The translations under genes were made by a program, and so were the position numbers. The notes below the pieces were generated by a model. That model saw only the letters and a program-made list of their open reading frames with translations. It had not been told where the DNA came from and searched no databases. Of a DNA stretch of 64,000 bases, positions 25,413 to 34,288 are shown in pieces (position 1 is the stretch's first letter; the number at the start of each line of letters is the position of its first letter). This DNA comes from Oligoflexus sp. (lineage in GTDB: Bacteria > Bdellovibrionota_B > Oligoflexia > Oligoflexales > Oligoflexaceae), in the NCBI GenBank assembly GCA_014378195.1, contig JACMOC010000013.1:219539-283538 (forward strand), read 5' to 3'.

Positions 25413-26528
25413 TTATTTTTTCACCTCAGCCAAGATCTGTTCGAATATCCATGACGTGTCGCGTGGTCCGCCTGAAGCCTCAGGGTGGAACTGCACGGAG
25501 CGGAAGGGTTTGGTGCGGTGGCGTATGCCTTCTATCGTTTGGTCGTTGACGTTGCGGAACCACGGTTCCCATTCGGATGACAAAGATGCGTCTTCGACAA
25601 CATAACTATGATTTTGGCTCGTTATGTAGCCCTTACGGGTGCCGACTTCGTACACCGGCTGGTTATGACTTCGGTGACCGTATGCCATGCGTTTGGTGTT
25701 TGCGCCTGCAGCAAGGGACAAGATTTGATGGCCGAGACAGATGCCGAGTATAGGACGGTCGTCATTGAGTAAGCCTTCGACCTGTTGCACAAGATCGCCG
25801 GTTCGGGTGGGATCGCCGGGACCGTTGGAAAGGAGCCACAGATCGCAGTCCACTTCACTCAAGCGGGTATCCCAAGGCAGGAGTTCCACTTCGCAATCGT
25901 ATTCAAGGAACTGGCGGATAATGTTCCATTTCACGCCGCAATCAACGAGACCCACTCGGGTTTTGCCTTTTCCGAAGCGTCGTCTCTCCGAGGTCGATAC
26001 TTCGGGCAGCACGTTGTGATTGCCCGGATCAAAAAAAGAGGCGGAATTTTTCGGTTGAAAAATTTCGCCCATATCACGGTAGCCTTCAGGATGGTCAGGC
26101 TCTATGCGAGCCAGGAGATTCGGAGTCGAACGGATCAGGTGAACAAGATGCCTCGTGTCGAGACCGACAATGGCAGGAACGCCCTGAGCACTAAGCCACT
26201 GATCGAGAGGTTGAAAACTATTCCAGTGGAAAACTTCGGAACTATCAATTGCGAGTATGACAGCGGCAGCGCGGGCTTTTGCACTTTCAAAACCACGCGG
26301 GATGGGGAGTTCCAGGCCGCGTGGCAAATCGGGGATGCCGTAATTCCCTATAAGAGGATAAGTAAAACACAAAATCTGCCCAAAATAAGAAGGGTCGGTG
26401 ATAGCTTCGCTATACCCGACCATTCCTGTAGTAAAAACAAGTTCTCCACTAGCCCGGAGAGGCGCTCCAATGAGTTCCCCTGAAAAGCTGGTGCCATCAG
26501 AAAGCACGAGTTTACATTTTTGGCGCAT
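25413..26528 (-). CDS. carA: Carbamoyl-phosphate synthase small (glutaminase) subunit, CAD-like type
   Basis: 371 aa. Hydrolyses glutamine to feed ammonia to CarB. The N-terminal CarA domain has TGMVGYSEAITDPSY and TYPLIGNYGIPD. The class I amidotransferase domain has SNGPGDP, the nucleophile elbow GICLGHQ (Cys) and the catalytic His-Glu of QFHPEASGG. Segments such as LVDCGVKWNIIR, GHRSHNQP and SQNHSYVVE follow CAD more than E. coli CarA. It is first in the carA-carB operon and divergent from a thiolase gene. Confidence 0.97.
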   Translation of the reverse strand: MRQKCKLVLSDGTSFSGELIGAPLRASGELVFTTGMVGYSEAITDPSYFGQILCFTYPLIGNYGIPDLPRGLELPIPRGFESAKARAAAVILAIDSSEVFHWNSFQPLDQWLSAQGVPAIVGLDTRHLVHLIRSTPNLLARIEPDHPEGYRDMGEIFQPKNSASFFDPGNHNVLPEVSTSERRRFGKGKTRVGLVDCGVKWNIIRQFLEYDCEVELLPWDTRLSEVDCDLWLLSNGPGDPTRTGDLVQQVEGLLNDDRPILGICLGHQILSLAAGANTKRMAYGHRSHNQPVYEVGTRKGYITSQNHSYVVEDASLSSEWEPWFRNVNDQTIEGIRHRTKPFRSVQFHPEASGGPRDTSWIFEQILAEVKK

Positions 26529-26678
26529 TGTATGGTCACCCCAAGGGTATAAATAAAGGCCAGAAAAAAATTTGCTCGAAGATAGCCGATTGCTCTTGAA
26601 TTGGCTATGCTTTAGTCCGATTTACGGGCGCCCACAAGTTATTTATGACGTCCCTTCGGGGGCAGGAGATTGGAAAAC

Positions 26679-27860
26679 ATGAAATTAAGACAAACTGTCA
26701 TAGCATATGCCAGTCGAACAGCTATTGGAAAACTGAGTGGTACACTCGCCGGCACGCCCGCTCCTCGTCTCGGGGCTGCTCTTGTCGAAGACGCTTTGAA
26801 AAAGTTATCTCTAAAGGGCGATGCCGTAGATGAGATTATCATGGGTCAGGTTCTCACCGCTGGTGTCGGTCAGGCTCCTGCTCGCCAAACCGCAATATAC
26901 GGAGGTCTTCCTATTTCCGTTTCCGCATCGACTCTCGGTAAAGTCTGCGGCAGTGGAATGAAGGCCGTGATGTTAGCGGATCAGGCCATTCGTGTCGGTG
27001 ATGCCGAAATCATATTTGCGGGCGGTCAGGAGAATATGAGTCTGGCGCCTCACGTCCTTCCGAACTCTCGTACGGGCTATCGCTTTGGTTCGTTTGAAGT
27101 GAAAGACTCCATGCAGATGGATGGTCTTTGGGATCCGTATAACAATATGCCGATGGGCAACTGCGGCGAGATTTGCGCCAAAGACTATAATTTCACGCGG
27201 GAAGCTCAGGACGAGTTTACCTATCAAAGTTATGTGCGCGCCCGTAAAGCCGTCGAGTCCGGACTCTTTGCCGAGGAGATCGTGTCCTTTCCCGTCGTGG
27301 ACCGCAAAGGCACCAAGAATTTTGAGATCGATGAAGAACCTTTCTCCGTTGACCTTGATCGCATTTCCACACTCCGTCCAGCTTTTGCGAAAGACGGAAC
27401 CATTACAGCGGCGAGCGCCTCGTCGATTAACGACGGTGCGTCTCTGCTTGTGTTGTGTTCCGAAGAAGCGGCTGCAAAACACGGCCTGAAACCACTCGCC
27501 CGCATCGTCGCTCAAGCTTCTTTTGCGCAGGACCCGGTTTACTTTACGACAGCGCCTATCGCTTGTATTAAAAAAGTCCTGAAAAAAGCGGAACTGCAAG
27601 TATCCGATATCGACCTTTTCGAAATCAACGAAGCCTTTGCCGTTGTGGCTATGGCGGCGATTAAAGATCTCGAACTTGATCCATCGCGGGTCAACGTGAA
27701 TGGTGGCGGCGTCGCGCTTGGTCACCCAATCGGTTCGAGCGGCTCTCGAATTTTGGTGACATTGATCCATGCCTTGAAGCACCGTAAAGAAAAACGCGGG
27801 CTGGCGGCAATCTGCATCGGCGGCGGAGAAGCAACCGCGGTCGTGGTTGAGATGATTTAA
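26679..27860 (+). CDS. Acetyl-CoA C-acetyltransferase (thiolase II)
   Basis: Condenses two acetyl-CoA to acetoacetyl-CoA or the reverse. 393 aa from the ATG at 26679, which has AGGAG ten bases upstream (an in-frame TTG at 26670 is too close to it). Active-site Cys90 in GKVCGSGM, GGGVALGHPIGSSGSR with the catalytic His, and the C-terminal Cys in ICIGGGEA are present, plus NEAFA. No reductase, PHA synthase or CoA-transferase gene is adjacent, so its pathway is open. Confidence 0.93.
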   Translation: MKLRQTVIAYASRTAIGKLSGTLAGTPAPRLGAALVEDALKKLSLKGDAVDEIIMGQVLTAGVGQAPARQTAIYGGLPISVSASTLGKVCGSGMKAVMLADQAIRVGDAEIIFAGGQENMSLAPHVLPNSRTGYRFGSFEVKDSMQMDGLWDPYNNMPMGNCGEICAKDYNFTREAQDEFTYQSYVRARKAVESGLFAEEIVSFPVVDRKGTKNFEIDEEPFSVDLDRISTLRPAFAKDGTITAASASSINDGASLLVLCSEEAAAKHGLKPLARIVAQASFAQDPVYFTTAPIACIKKVLKKAELQVSDIDLFEINEAFAVVAMAAIKDLELDPSRVNVNGGGVALGHPIGSSGSRILVTLIHALKHRKEKRGLAAICIGGGEATAVVVEMI

Positions 27861-27888
27861 CCGAGCTGTATTTTTCCCTGAAAAAAAT

Positions 27889-27916
27889 GAAGCCCCTTGA
27901 GTGATCAAGGGGCTTC
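27889..27916. terminator. Terminator after thiolase gene
   Basis: Perfect 12-bp arms GAAGCCCCTTGA and TCAAGGGGCTTC with loop GTGA. The A-run at 27881-27887 gives a U-tract on the minus strand, so it terminates the small minus-strand gene at 27974 and probably serves both directions. Confidence 0.85.
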
Positions 27917-27973
27917 CAAAAAAGGGGATTCGTCAAAATTCAGCACTAAGAAGAGGCATAGAGCATTCAACCA

Positions 27974-28162
27974 CTAATTAATAGGGGTTGTATGAGGCAA
28001 GTTCTGAGACTTCGTTTCCAGCCATGCGGAAACGTCGATCGCGCGTTTCTCGTTGATAGACTTGATGCGATTCACAAAAATTGAGCAGCAGGCTTTACAA
28101 CGCAATTCAGGGTTTCTCTGACCATCATAATGCGGATGACGCATACATACGATTCGTTCCAT
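27974..28162 (-). CDS. Small Cys-rich (zinc-ribbon-like) protein
   Basis: 62 aa from ATG 28162, which follows a GGAG site. The first half has MRHPHYDG-R-PELRCKACCSIFV: an N-terminal Cys, two His, and a C-x2-CC knuckle that could bind zinc. The second half is a short polar tail. I do not recognise a named family. A terminator with a proper U-tract lies downstream. Confidence 0.65.
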   Translation of the reverse strand: MERIVCMRHPHYDGQRNPELRCKACCSIFVNRIKSINEKRAIDVSAWLETKSQNLPHTTPIN

Positions 28163-28248
28163 TTTCCACTCCAACATCAGCTTGATTCAACAACAACAGC
28201 GTGGTTCACACTTGAGTATTAAGCAGGGATTGTGCCAAGGGCGGGAAT

Positions 28249-30030
28249 TTAGGAGGCGGACTTTTTCTTCAAACGATTCTGCTCGTTTAGAAGCTTGGAG
28301 AAGAGTTTGTGGGCATAACGCTTGTAAAGTTTTCGGGCAATTGCTCCGTTTTGATCCATCAACTGTTCAAACTCTGCACGCTTTATACAACCGAGGACAC
28401 AGACGGTGGTCGCGGCAAACTTGACTTTGGTGGGCTGGTCTTTGAGAAGCCAAAGTTCGCCAAAGGTATCAGCAGATTGGAGCTCATCGACTGGAGTTTC
28501 CAGGCCGTCTTTGTCAGCTTTGAAGACAGTTATGCTGCCTTGCAGGAGGAAATAGATACCCTGAGGAACCTGATTATAATCAAGGATTACACTGCTTTTC
28601 TGGAAATCGCGTACTACGCAGATCTTTTGGAGGAGCTTTTGCTCGGCTGAGCTCAGATCGACCAAAAACTCGGCCCTGAAAAACGGATCCCAATCCACGG
28701 TAGGATCAGCAATAGTCTTGTCGCTCGGGTTCATGTCATGAGGTGCGGTGGAGTTGGTGTCCATCAGCCCTAAAAATGCTACGCTGGAGGCAGGGACGGC
28801 CACCTTGCCTTTGGCTTTGCCCGACGCTTTACCCGGATCGCGCATCGCATCCGTTGATGTGTCCTGAATGCTGAATGGATTGGCATTTCGTGCGGGAGCG
28901 TGCATTTGCGGGGGGGCGGCTGCGTTCGGTTGTCCCGCGTTTTTCTCACTGGGGTAGGGAGCTGCGGCCTGTGGGCGTGCATTTTTCGCTGGCGAGGTGC
29001 CGTGGGTAGCGATCGCGATTCTCATCTCGGTCGCTTTGTTTTTGTTTTTCACGCGCTCATAGCAATAGAGAGCTCGTTCGTACAGTTCGCCCTTTTCGAA
29101 GGACTCTCCGGCACGATCAAACTCCTCCATCCGTTCGTAGACCATACCGCTATACTCATAGGCGCCAACGTTTGAGAAGAGCGAAGCAAGCAGCCCGTTT
29201 TCTTCCCGCTTAAAGTCATTGAAGGCGATAAGTTCAGGGCCGATGTCGATCGTGTTGCGCATAAACGCAGATGTTGCCGATCGCAGATTGTTGGCCCGAA
29301 TAAGCTCGATGATGAGGCCAGGGAGGCGTTTTTTAGCGATAAGTATATCGGCAAGTCGAGTATCGGCCTGGTCTTCAGCGATTTTTTTGAGGATAAAATC
29401 CAGTTCCTGGTCGGTAAAAGAGACCTTCTCGAGATCCTGGAAATTATCGACGAAGTTTAGGTATTGTTCGATGGCCCGATCAAATTCTTTGATGCGCAGA
29501 AAGATCTTGGCCGCCTCATGATGTTTGCCGAGCTCCAGATAACATTCGGCAGCTTCGGCATTGGCTTTGGCTTCGAGGAAGTAAGGAATGGCCGTCGGTA
29601 AATCCCCGAGTTCCCGCGCGCAGCGGCCCACTTCAAGCGGCAAATTAGCCTTTTTAAAGCACTCCATCGCGTCTTTCCACATCCCGTTACGAGCGAGCAA
29701 AGAACCGGCGCGGTTGGGGCGTTGAATGCGGATGAGCGTGTCAGCGGCTTCGCGAATAAACCCGGATTTTTCGAGTATCGTGATGGCCTCACGAACCAGG
29801 CCCATAGATTCAAGGATCTTAGCCGAGCCGCGGAAGTTGCCTTCCTGATAGAGCTTTTGAGCCTGACGATAGGCTGCCTTGTCAGGGCCTTTGAGTTTGA
29901 CTTTATCGGAGGCTCTTTTTTGGGTGCCACGACGCGCATGTCCAGCCAGCTTGGAATTTACCAGCTGCCAGATTAGATAGGCTATCGTTAGCCCAACTGC
30001 GATTACGGCTATGAGGGTAGTGACCCGCAT
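28249..30030 (-). CDS. Membrane-anchored TPR protein with C-terminal cyclic-nucleotide-binding domain
   Basis: 593 aa. One N-terminal membrane helix (about 5-24), then TPR-like helical repeats (about 50-340; AAYRQAQKLYQEGNFRGSA, EVGRCARELGDLPTAIPYF and so on), then an Ala/Pro-rich linker (about 355-430) and a Crp-type cNMP-binding domain (about 450-580: IYFLLQGSITVFK, FGELWLL). There is no helix-turn-helix, so it is not a transcription factor. It is probably an inner-membrane scaffold that senses a nucleotide. Domain order is clear; the ligand and partners are not. Confidence 0.8.
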   Translation of the reverse strand: MRVTTLIAVIAVGLTIAYLIWQLVNSKLAGHARRGTQKRASDKVKLKGPDKAAYRQAQKLYQEGNFRGSAKILESMGLVREAITILEKSGFIREAADTLIRIQRPNRAGSLLARNGMWKDAMECFKKANLPLEVGRCARELGDLPTAIPYFLEAKANAEAAECYLELGKHHEAAKIFLRIKEFDRAIEQYLNFVDNFQDLEKVSFTDQELDFILKKIAEDQADTRLADILIAKKRLPGLIIELIRANNLRSATSAFMRNTIDIGPELIAFNDFKREENGLLASLFSNVGAYEYSGMVYERMEEFDRAGESFEKGELYERALYCYERVKNKNKATEMRIAIATHGTSPAKNARPQAAAPYPSEKNAGQPNAAAPPQMHAPARNANPFSIQDTSTDAMRDPGKASGKAKGKVAVPASSVAFLGLMDTNSTAPHDMNPSDKTIADPTVDWDPFFRAEFLVDLSSAEQKLLQKICVVRDFQKSSVILDYNQVPQGIYFLLQGSITVFKADKDGLETPVDELQSADTFGELWLLKDQPTKVKFAATTVCVLGCIKRAEFEQLMDQNGAIARKLYKRYAHKLFSKLLNEQNRLKKKSAS

Positions 30031-30135
30031 TCTCCAAATACTCCTGCGTTACCTGTCCAGAGTATCGGAAAAAAATGGGAAGAATTGAGGGGGCTTAAGC
30101 ATAAGTAATTGATATCATGTAGTTCTATTTAATAC

Positions 30136-30741
30136 TCAGAACTTATAGCCAAGGCCAAACTCCGTATAGGAGTCCCGGACAGTCGTTGTGTGCTCGACAT
30201 TCTTATCGTCGACGGTCATTTGTTTGCCTGGGGAGAACGTCTCGGTCACCTTGAATGAGAAGTTCTGCCCGAGCTGGATCGAAAGCCCCCCACCGTAGTT
30301 GGGAACCGGATAGAGGGATGTTTTGTTGGTGATGCGCACACCTTGGTAATCAAATTGGTTATAGTAATCGCGGCGGGCAACGCCACCGAAAAAGAAGGGC
30401 GAAACCACACCCTGATAGGGAATGATCGTCAAGTCAACGGAGTTCGTTAAGGTTTGCGTATCTTCACGAAATGAATTGTATATGAAAGACTTTTGGTCCG
30501 CTGAGATACCCTTTTTATAACCGACGTCGCTTGAGAAAACGCGCCGTTGGGTGACTCCGACCGAGAAATATTGGCCAAGACTCAAACCTACGTTAGCACT
30601 CACAGAATGTTCTGTTGTTTTTTCAAGGTTTGAAGTCGTTGTTTGCCCCGAACCGGAAAGACTGATACTGATCGATGCGAAGGCATTGGATGCGAGAATT
30701 TCGCCGATTGTAAGTCCGGCTAGGAGCAAATAAAAACGCAT
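30136..30741 (-). CDS. Outer-membrane beta-barrel protein, small
   Basis: 201 aa with a signal peptide (MRFYLLLAGLTIGEILASNAFA). After it come alternating strands (SISISLSGSG, HSVSANVGLSLGQYFSVGVTQR, GGGLSIQLGQNFSFKVTETF), ending in YTEFGLGYKF with the terminal aromatic residue expected of an outer-membrane barrel. About eight strands can be drawn, OmpA/OmpW-like in size. Function unknown; it stands alone. Confidence 0.75.
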   Translation of the reverse strand: MRFYLLLAGLTIGEILASNAFASISISLSGSGQTTTSNLEKTTEHSVSANVGLSLGQYFSVGVTQRRVFSSDVGYKKGISADQKSFIYNSFREDTQTLTNSVDLTIIPYQGVVSPFFFGGVARRDYYNQFDYQGVRITNKTSLYPVPNYGGGLSIQLGQNFSFKVTETFSPGKQMTVDDKNVEHTTTVRDSYTEFGLGYKF

Positions 30742-30839
30742 ACCTTAGGTCTCCTCAATGCTATGCTGACCATAGGAAATGGTAACATGGCCACCGAGCC
30801 GTGTAAGCTCGGTCAATCTTTTGACGAAGACTTTGAGAA

Positions 30840-31298
30840 ATGGGATTACCTATGGAAAAGCCTTATCGCCCGTGTGTTGTCGCTGTGATTACGAATGAAG
30901 ACGGATTGCTTCTAGCGGGCGAACGAGCTGATCAAGCTGGATCCTGGCAGCTGCCTCAGGGGGGCATTGATCCGGGCGAAACGCCCAGGATCGCGGTGAT
31001 GCGCGAACTTCATGAAGAGATCGGTACATCTGAACTTGAGATAGTGCGCGAGCATAGCGAGTGGATTCGCTATGATTTTCCGCCTGAGTTCGCGACGGGC
31101 CGCATGGCGAAGTGGGCAGGCCAGGAACAAATCTGGTTTTTGCTTCGTTTTAAAAAGGGCGAGACCCATCATCTCGATCGTTCGGAAGGAGAATTTCAAG
31201 CCCTGAAATGGGTTTCCCCGCAGGCATTGGCGACTGGGATAGTCAATTGGAAAACCGAGGCGTATCGCCTTGGCCTTTCGGCTTTTGGTCTCATCTGA
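30840..31298 (+). CDS. rppH: RNA pyrophosphohydrolase-type Nudix hydrolase
   Basis: 152 aa. The Nudix box GG-x-DPGE-x7-REL-EEIGT lies at 41-63. The PYRPCVVAVI start and GSWQLPQGGID, plus WIRYDFPP and GQEQIWFLLRF, are typical of RppH, which removes pyrophosphate from mRNA 5' ends to start decay. Two ATGs (30840, 30852) are possible and neither has a strong ribosome site. The next gene starts 17 bp downstream. Confidence 0.9.
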   Translation: MGLPMEKPYRPCVVAVITNEDGLLLAGERADQAGSWQLPQGGIDPGETPRIAVMRELHEEIGTSELEIVREHSEWIRYDFPPEFATGRMAKWAGQEQIWFLLRFKKGETHHLDRSEGEFQALKWVSPQALATGIVNWKTEAYRLGLSAFGLI

Positions 31299-31314
31299 AA
31301 AGGAGCGTGATCCA

Positions 31315-31743
31315 ATGTCTCGTTTGAGTCTACTCAATATGGCGATCGGTTTTACGGTCCTTTTTTTTGCAGCCTGTGCCGGGGCTTTCGTATCCTTTGA
31401 TATGACGGAAGCTTATTTGAAGGATGTCACCCAGCTTCATACCTGGCAGGCAACTCTTCTCGCAAGCGCACATGGGCATACCAATCTTTTTGGAACACTC
31501 CACATTGCTTTAGGGCTGACGTTTCCCTATTCACAGCTCTCAAGTAAAATCAAAGCCTGGCAAACAGCTGGGCTTTTCGCGGGGGTGATTGCCATGGGGC
31601 CCCTGATGATGGCCCGCGCATCTTACGGTCCCAGCGAATCACTGGAAGGGATGGGACTCGCCATAGGCGTGTTGCTTTCCTTATCACTGCTGACTCTCGC
31701 CAGTCACTCAGTAGCTCTGTGGTATCGGTTTATGAAGGTCTAG
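31315..31743 (+). CDS. Four-helix inner-membrane protein
   Basis: 142 aa with four hydrophobic segments (about 8-28, 50-75, 83-103 and 115-138). Several His lie at the second helix (HTW, ASAHGHTNLFGTLHIALG), a pattern that can bind heme or metal in membrane proteins. ATG 31315 has AAGGAG. It ends 5 bp before the BtuF-like gene and follows rppH closely, so the three form a probable operon. No family assigned. Confidence 0.7.
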   Translation: MSRLSLLNMAIGFTVLFFAACAGAFVSFDMTEAYLKDVTQLHTWQATLLASAHGHTNLFGTLHIALGLTFPYSQLSSKIKAWQTAGLFAGVIAMGPLMMARASYGPSESLEGMGLAIGVLLSLSLLTLASHSVALWYRFMKV

Positions 31744-31748
31744 ACGCT

Positions 31749-32519
31749 ATGAAAAGACGCATCGTATCCCTTGTTCCGAGTTTAAGCGAAACAGTGGTAG
31801 CTGCTGGAATGCGGGACGAATTGGTTGGCTGTACTCAGTTCTGCGTGGAACCATCGGACCTTCATCGAACGGCTCAGGTTGTCGGAGGCACCAAAGATTT
31901 TGATCTGGACAAAATCCGTGCCCTGAGTCCGACTCACATACTTGCCAATCAAGAAGAAAACCCCAAAGAGTTGATCGAACTACTCCAAAAAGGATTCCCT
32001 CTGCTCCTGACTTTTCCGAAGAGCCCTTTCGATGTACCTGGCATGCTCCGCGCCATGGATATTTTTTTAGCGACCAGCCATGTCTATGGTGCTTTTGCCG
32101 TGGAATTAGAGGCTCATTTTGTGCGCGCCTGCAAAAATCAACATTCAGAAAATTTTCTCTATTTCATCTGGCGCGAACCTTACATGCTCGCTGGGCGCGA
32201 TACCTATATATCTCGTTTTCTGGAAGCTTTTGGTTGGGTGAATGCCTATGAGGGTGAGACTCGTTATCCGCAGATGAGCTTAGAGGAACTCAAGAAACTT
32301 GATGTTTCCAAATATTTTTTCAGCACAGAACCCTATCCCTTTCGCAAACGCGACGCGACGCGGCTGCGTGAGGCGTGGCCTGACTGTCCTGAAATCCTGA
32401 AGATCGATGGGCGTTTGATGTCTTGGTATGGGAGTGCGACGATAGAGGCTTGGAAGGCGATTCAGGCGGCTCTTGGCAAAGAGCCACCCACAGATCGAGG
32501 TATTATCAGCCAGCTTTGA
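31749..32519 (+). CDS. BtuF-like metal/cobalamin-binding protein without signal peptide
   Basis: 256 aa of the helical-backbone metal-receptor fold: RRIVSLVPSLSETVVAAG at the N-terminus, then DLDKIRALSPTHILANQEEN, LLLTFPKSPFDV and a C-terminal domain with YISRFLEAFGW and MSLEELKKLDV. These are the landmarks of class III ABC binding proteins such as BtuF. It begins directly at the first strand with no signal or lipobox, and no btuCD genes are near. It is presumably cytoplasmic or non-transport. Its 3' end overlaps the receiver gene by 14 bp. Confidence 0.85.
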   Translation: MKRRIVSLVPSLSETVVAAGMRDELVGCTQFCVEPSDLHRTAQVVGGTKDFDLDKIRALSPTHILANQEENPKELIELLQKGFPLLLTFPKSPFDVPGMLRAMDIFLATSHVYGAFAVELEAHFVRACKNQHSENFLYFIWREPYMLAGRDTYISRFLEAFGWVNAYEGETRYPQMSLEELKKLDVSKYFFSTEPYPFRKRDATRLREAWPDCPEILKIDGRLMSWYGSATIEAWKAIQAALGKEPPTDRGIISQL

Positions 32520-33042
32520 GGTCTTCGAGTATTTTTTGGGCTCTGTCGCGGCTTTCTTCATCTTTGATAAAACGCAGCTGACGTTTGCCTTGAATCAATT
32601 CCAGAAACTTCTTTTTATCCGGAACCAGAATCGCAAGTTCTTTGTAGGCATCGCGGATTTTCATCCCCCGATCGACGTAATCATGAAGTTCTTCGATCGT
32701 GAAGGGCTTTTTGAGGTAGCCATCTGCTTTCGCACCGACGGTTTCTTTTTGGTCTTCATCGAGCAGTGCGCCGCTGATCAAAAAGACTGGTATGGTCGGG
32801 TCAAAGTTTTTGATCTTTTTCATCAGCTGCAGACCGTCAACGCGTGGCATACGGATATCGCTGATAACAAGATCGATTTCTTTTTCCTTCAAAGCGTCCA
32901 TCGCATCGCTGGCGCTATGGACGACGAGAACACGCGAAAAGAATTTGTTAAGATGAATCTTAAAAAATTTGAGTAGAGTATCATCATCGTCGACGACGAG
33001 GATATGAGACGATCGGTTGTAAACACGATCCTGGATAGTCAT
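32506..33042 (-). CDS. Single-domain response regulator with C-terminal helix region
   Basis: 178 aa. Receiver domain at about 12-130 with ILVVDDDD, phospho-acceptor Asp in VISDIRMPRVDG, Ser of LISGA and Lys of LKKPF. The C-terminal ~45 residues are charged helices with no DNA-binding motif. It shares architecture with the receiver protein at 1048-1629. It is convergent with the BtuF-like gene and lies downstream of, but separate from, the five-gene envelope operon. Confidence 0.88.
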   Translation of the reverse strand: MTIQDRVYNRSSHILVVDDDDTLLKFFKIHLNKFFSRVLVVHSASDAMDALKEKEIDLVISDIRMPRVDGLQLMKKIKNFDPTIPVFLISGALLDEDQKETVGAKADGYLKKPFTIEELHDYVDRGMKIRDAYKELAILVPDKKKFLELIQGKRQLRFIKDEESRDRAQKILEDLKAG

Positions 33043-33148
33043 GAAATACTCCTACTCGAACTGTACCTAAGAATCTTCACAGGCCTATCGGCTACTCCGA
33101 AAAAAACTCAAGCTTAGTCTTGCAAATCGAATCGCACTTCGTTTGACC

Positions 33149-34288
33149 CTATTGGTATAAACGGCTGTCACGAATGGATTGTATCTGGATATTTGCCAAA
33201 TTCTTTAACTCTTGATCCTGTGCCTGCAGCACATCGTAGTAGAGCTGAAGCGCGGTGGTTTTATCTTTGAATTCGTCCTGAAGGAGACTTGCAAGTTGGT
33301 AACGAGCGAGCGAATTCAGAGGCGCAATCTCCATGGCATGTTCAAAAGAACCTTTTGAGGCGGTTATACGGCCCGTCTGACGATAGAGAAGACCCATGGT
33401 GATATGCGCGTCGGCATTGAGGGGTTCGAGGGCACAGGCGCGTTTGAGATCGTTTTCAGAAGCTACGTATTCCCGGCGCTGCATAGCGAGTTGGGCCCGG
33501 TTGACTAAAGCCGGAACGAAATTAGGGTCTTGTTCGAGGGCCTTATTGATCCATTCACGGGCTTCGGGGAGACGCCCGGCTTTAATGTGCATGACTGCGA
33601 GTAGGTTCATCAGACGAGGGTCCCGTGCATCCTGATCGAGGCCACGTTTCAGAACAAACTCAGCCAGATCGTTTTTGCCGTTTTCCATATAGGATTGAGC
33701 GAGAGCTGCATAGGCGAGTGTGAACTTCGGTTCGACTTCGATCAGATCGGTTAGGATCTGATGGCCTTGATCCCGGTTCTGGCCTTTCATGTAGGCCTGT
33801 GCGAGAGCATAGCGGTAGCGGATCGTATAATCCTTGGTTGGACGTTCAGTTTTTTCCAGGATTTTTTTCACGGATGTTAGGTAGTCAAAGGCGCGTTCCA
33901 CATCATTTTCGGCGAGATAGATGTGGGTCATCTCGAGCTGGGCATCCAACTGCTCAGAATTGTCTTTCAAAACATCGGTATAGAGCTCTTTTGATTTGCT
34001 TCTCTCACCGATGGCAAGAGCGTTGCGAGCCGCTTTCAGCTTGTCTTCAATAGACGAGCCGGCTGTGGTATTCGCCACGGATAAAGCGATAGCGTCACGC
34101 TCTGGGCCGGCAGGTGGCGTTTTATAATATTTTTGCCATTCAAAAATTTTGGATGGCTCGATATTATTAGCATCCTTGATATCGAATTTTCCCGCAGCAG
34201 CGGTATCGATATCGAGGTTGGGTCGCTCGGTTTTGGTGTGGCTACAGGCAAGGCTAAACAGGACACAAGCCAAGAGGGTATTTCTCAT
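33149..34288 (-). CDS. TPR lipoprotein, GltE/AglT-like
   Basis: 379 aa. Signal and lipobox LFSLAC, then at least six TPRs (for example ALAQAYMKGQNRDQGHQIL, AALAQSYMENGKNDLAEFVL, AVMHIKAGRLPEAREWI, GLLYRQTGRITASKGSF). ATG 34288 shares one base with the stop of the preceding gene (TGATG) and GGAG lies seven bases upstream, showing coupling. Gene order (large TPR protein then TPR lipoprotein) resembles gltD-gltE (agmU-aglT) of the Myxococcus/Bdellovibrio gliding envelope complex. The TPR fold is certain; the Glt link is inference. Confidence 0.85.
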   Translation of the reverse strand: MRNTLLACVLFSLACSHTKTERPNLDIDTAAAGKFDIKDANNIEPSKIFEWQKYYKTPPAGPERDAIALSVANTTAGSSIEDKLKAARNALAIGERSKSKELYTDVLKDNSEQLDAQLEMTHIYLAENDVERAFDYLTSVKKILEKTERPTKDYTIRYRYALAQAYMKGQNRDQGHQILTDLIEVEPKFTLAYAALAQSYMENGKNDLAEFVLKRGLDQDARDPRLMNLLAVMHIKAGRLPEAREWINKALEQDPNFVPALVNRAQLAMQRREYVASENDLKRACALEPLNADAHITMGLLYRQTGRITASKGSFEHAMEIAPLNSLARYQLASLLQDEFKDKTTALQLYYDVLQAQDQELKNLANIQIQSIRDSRLYQ

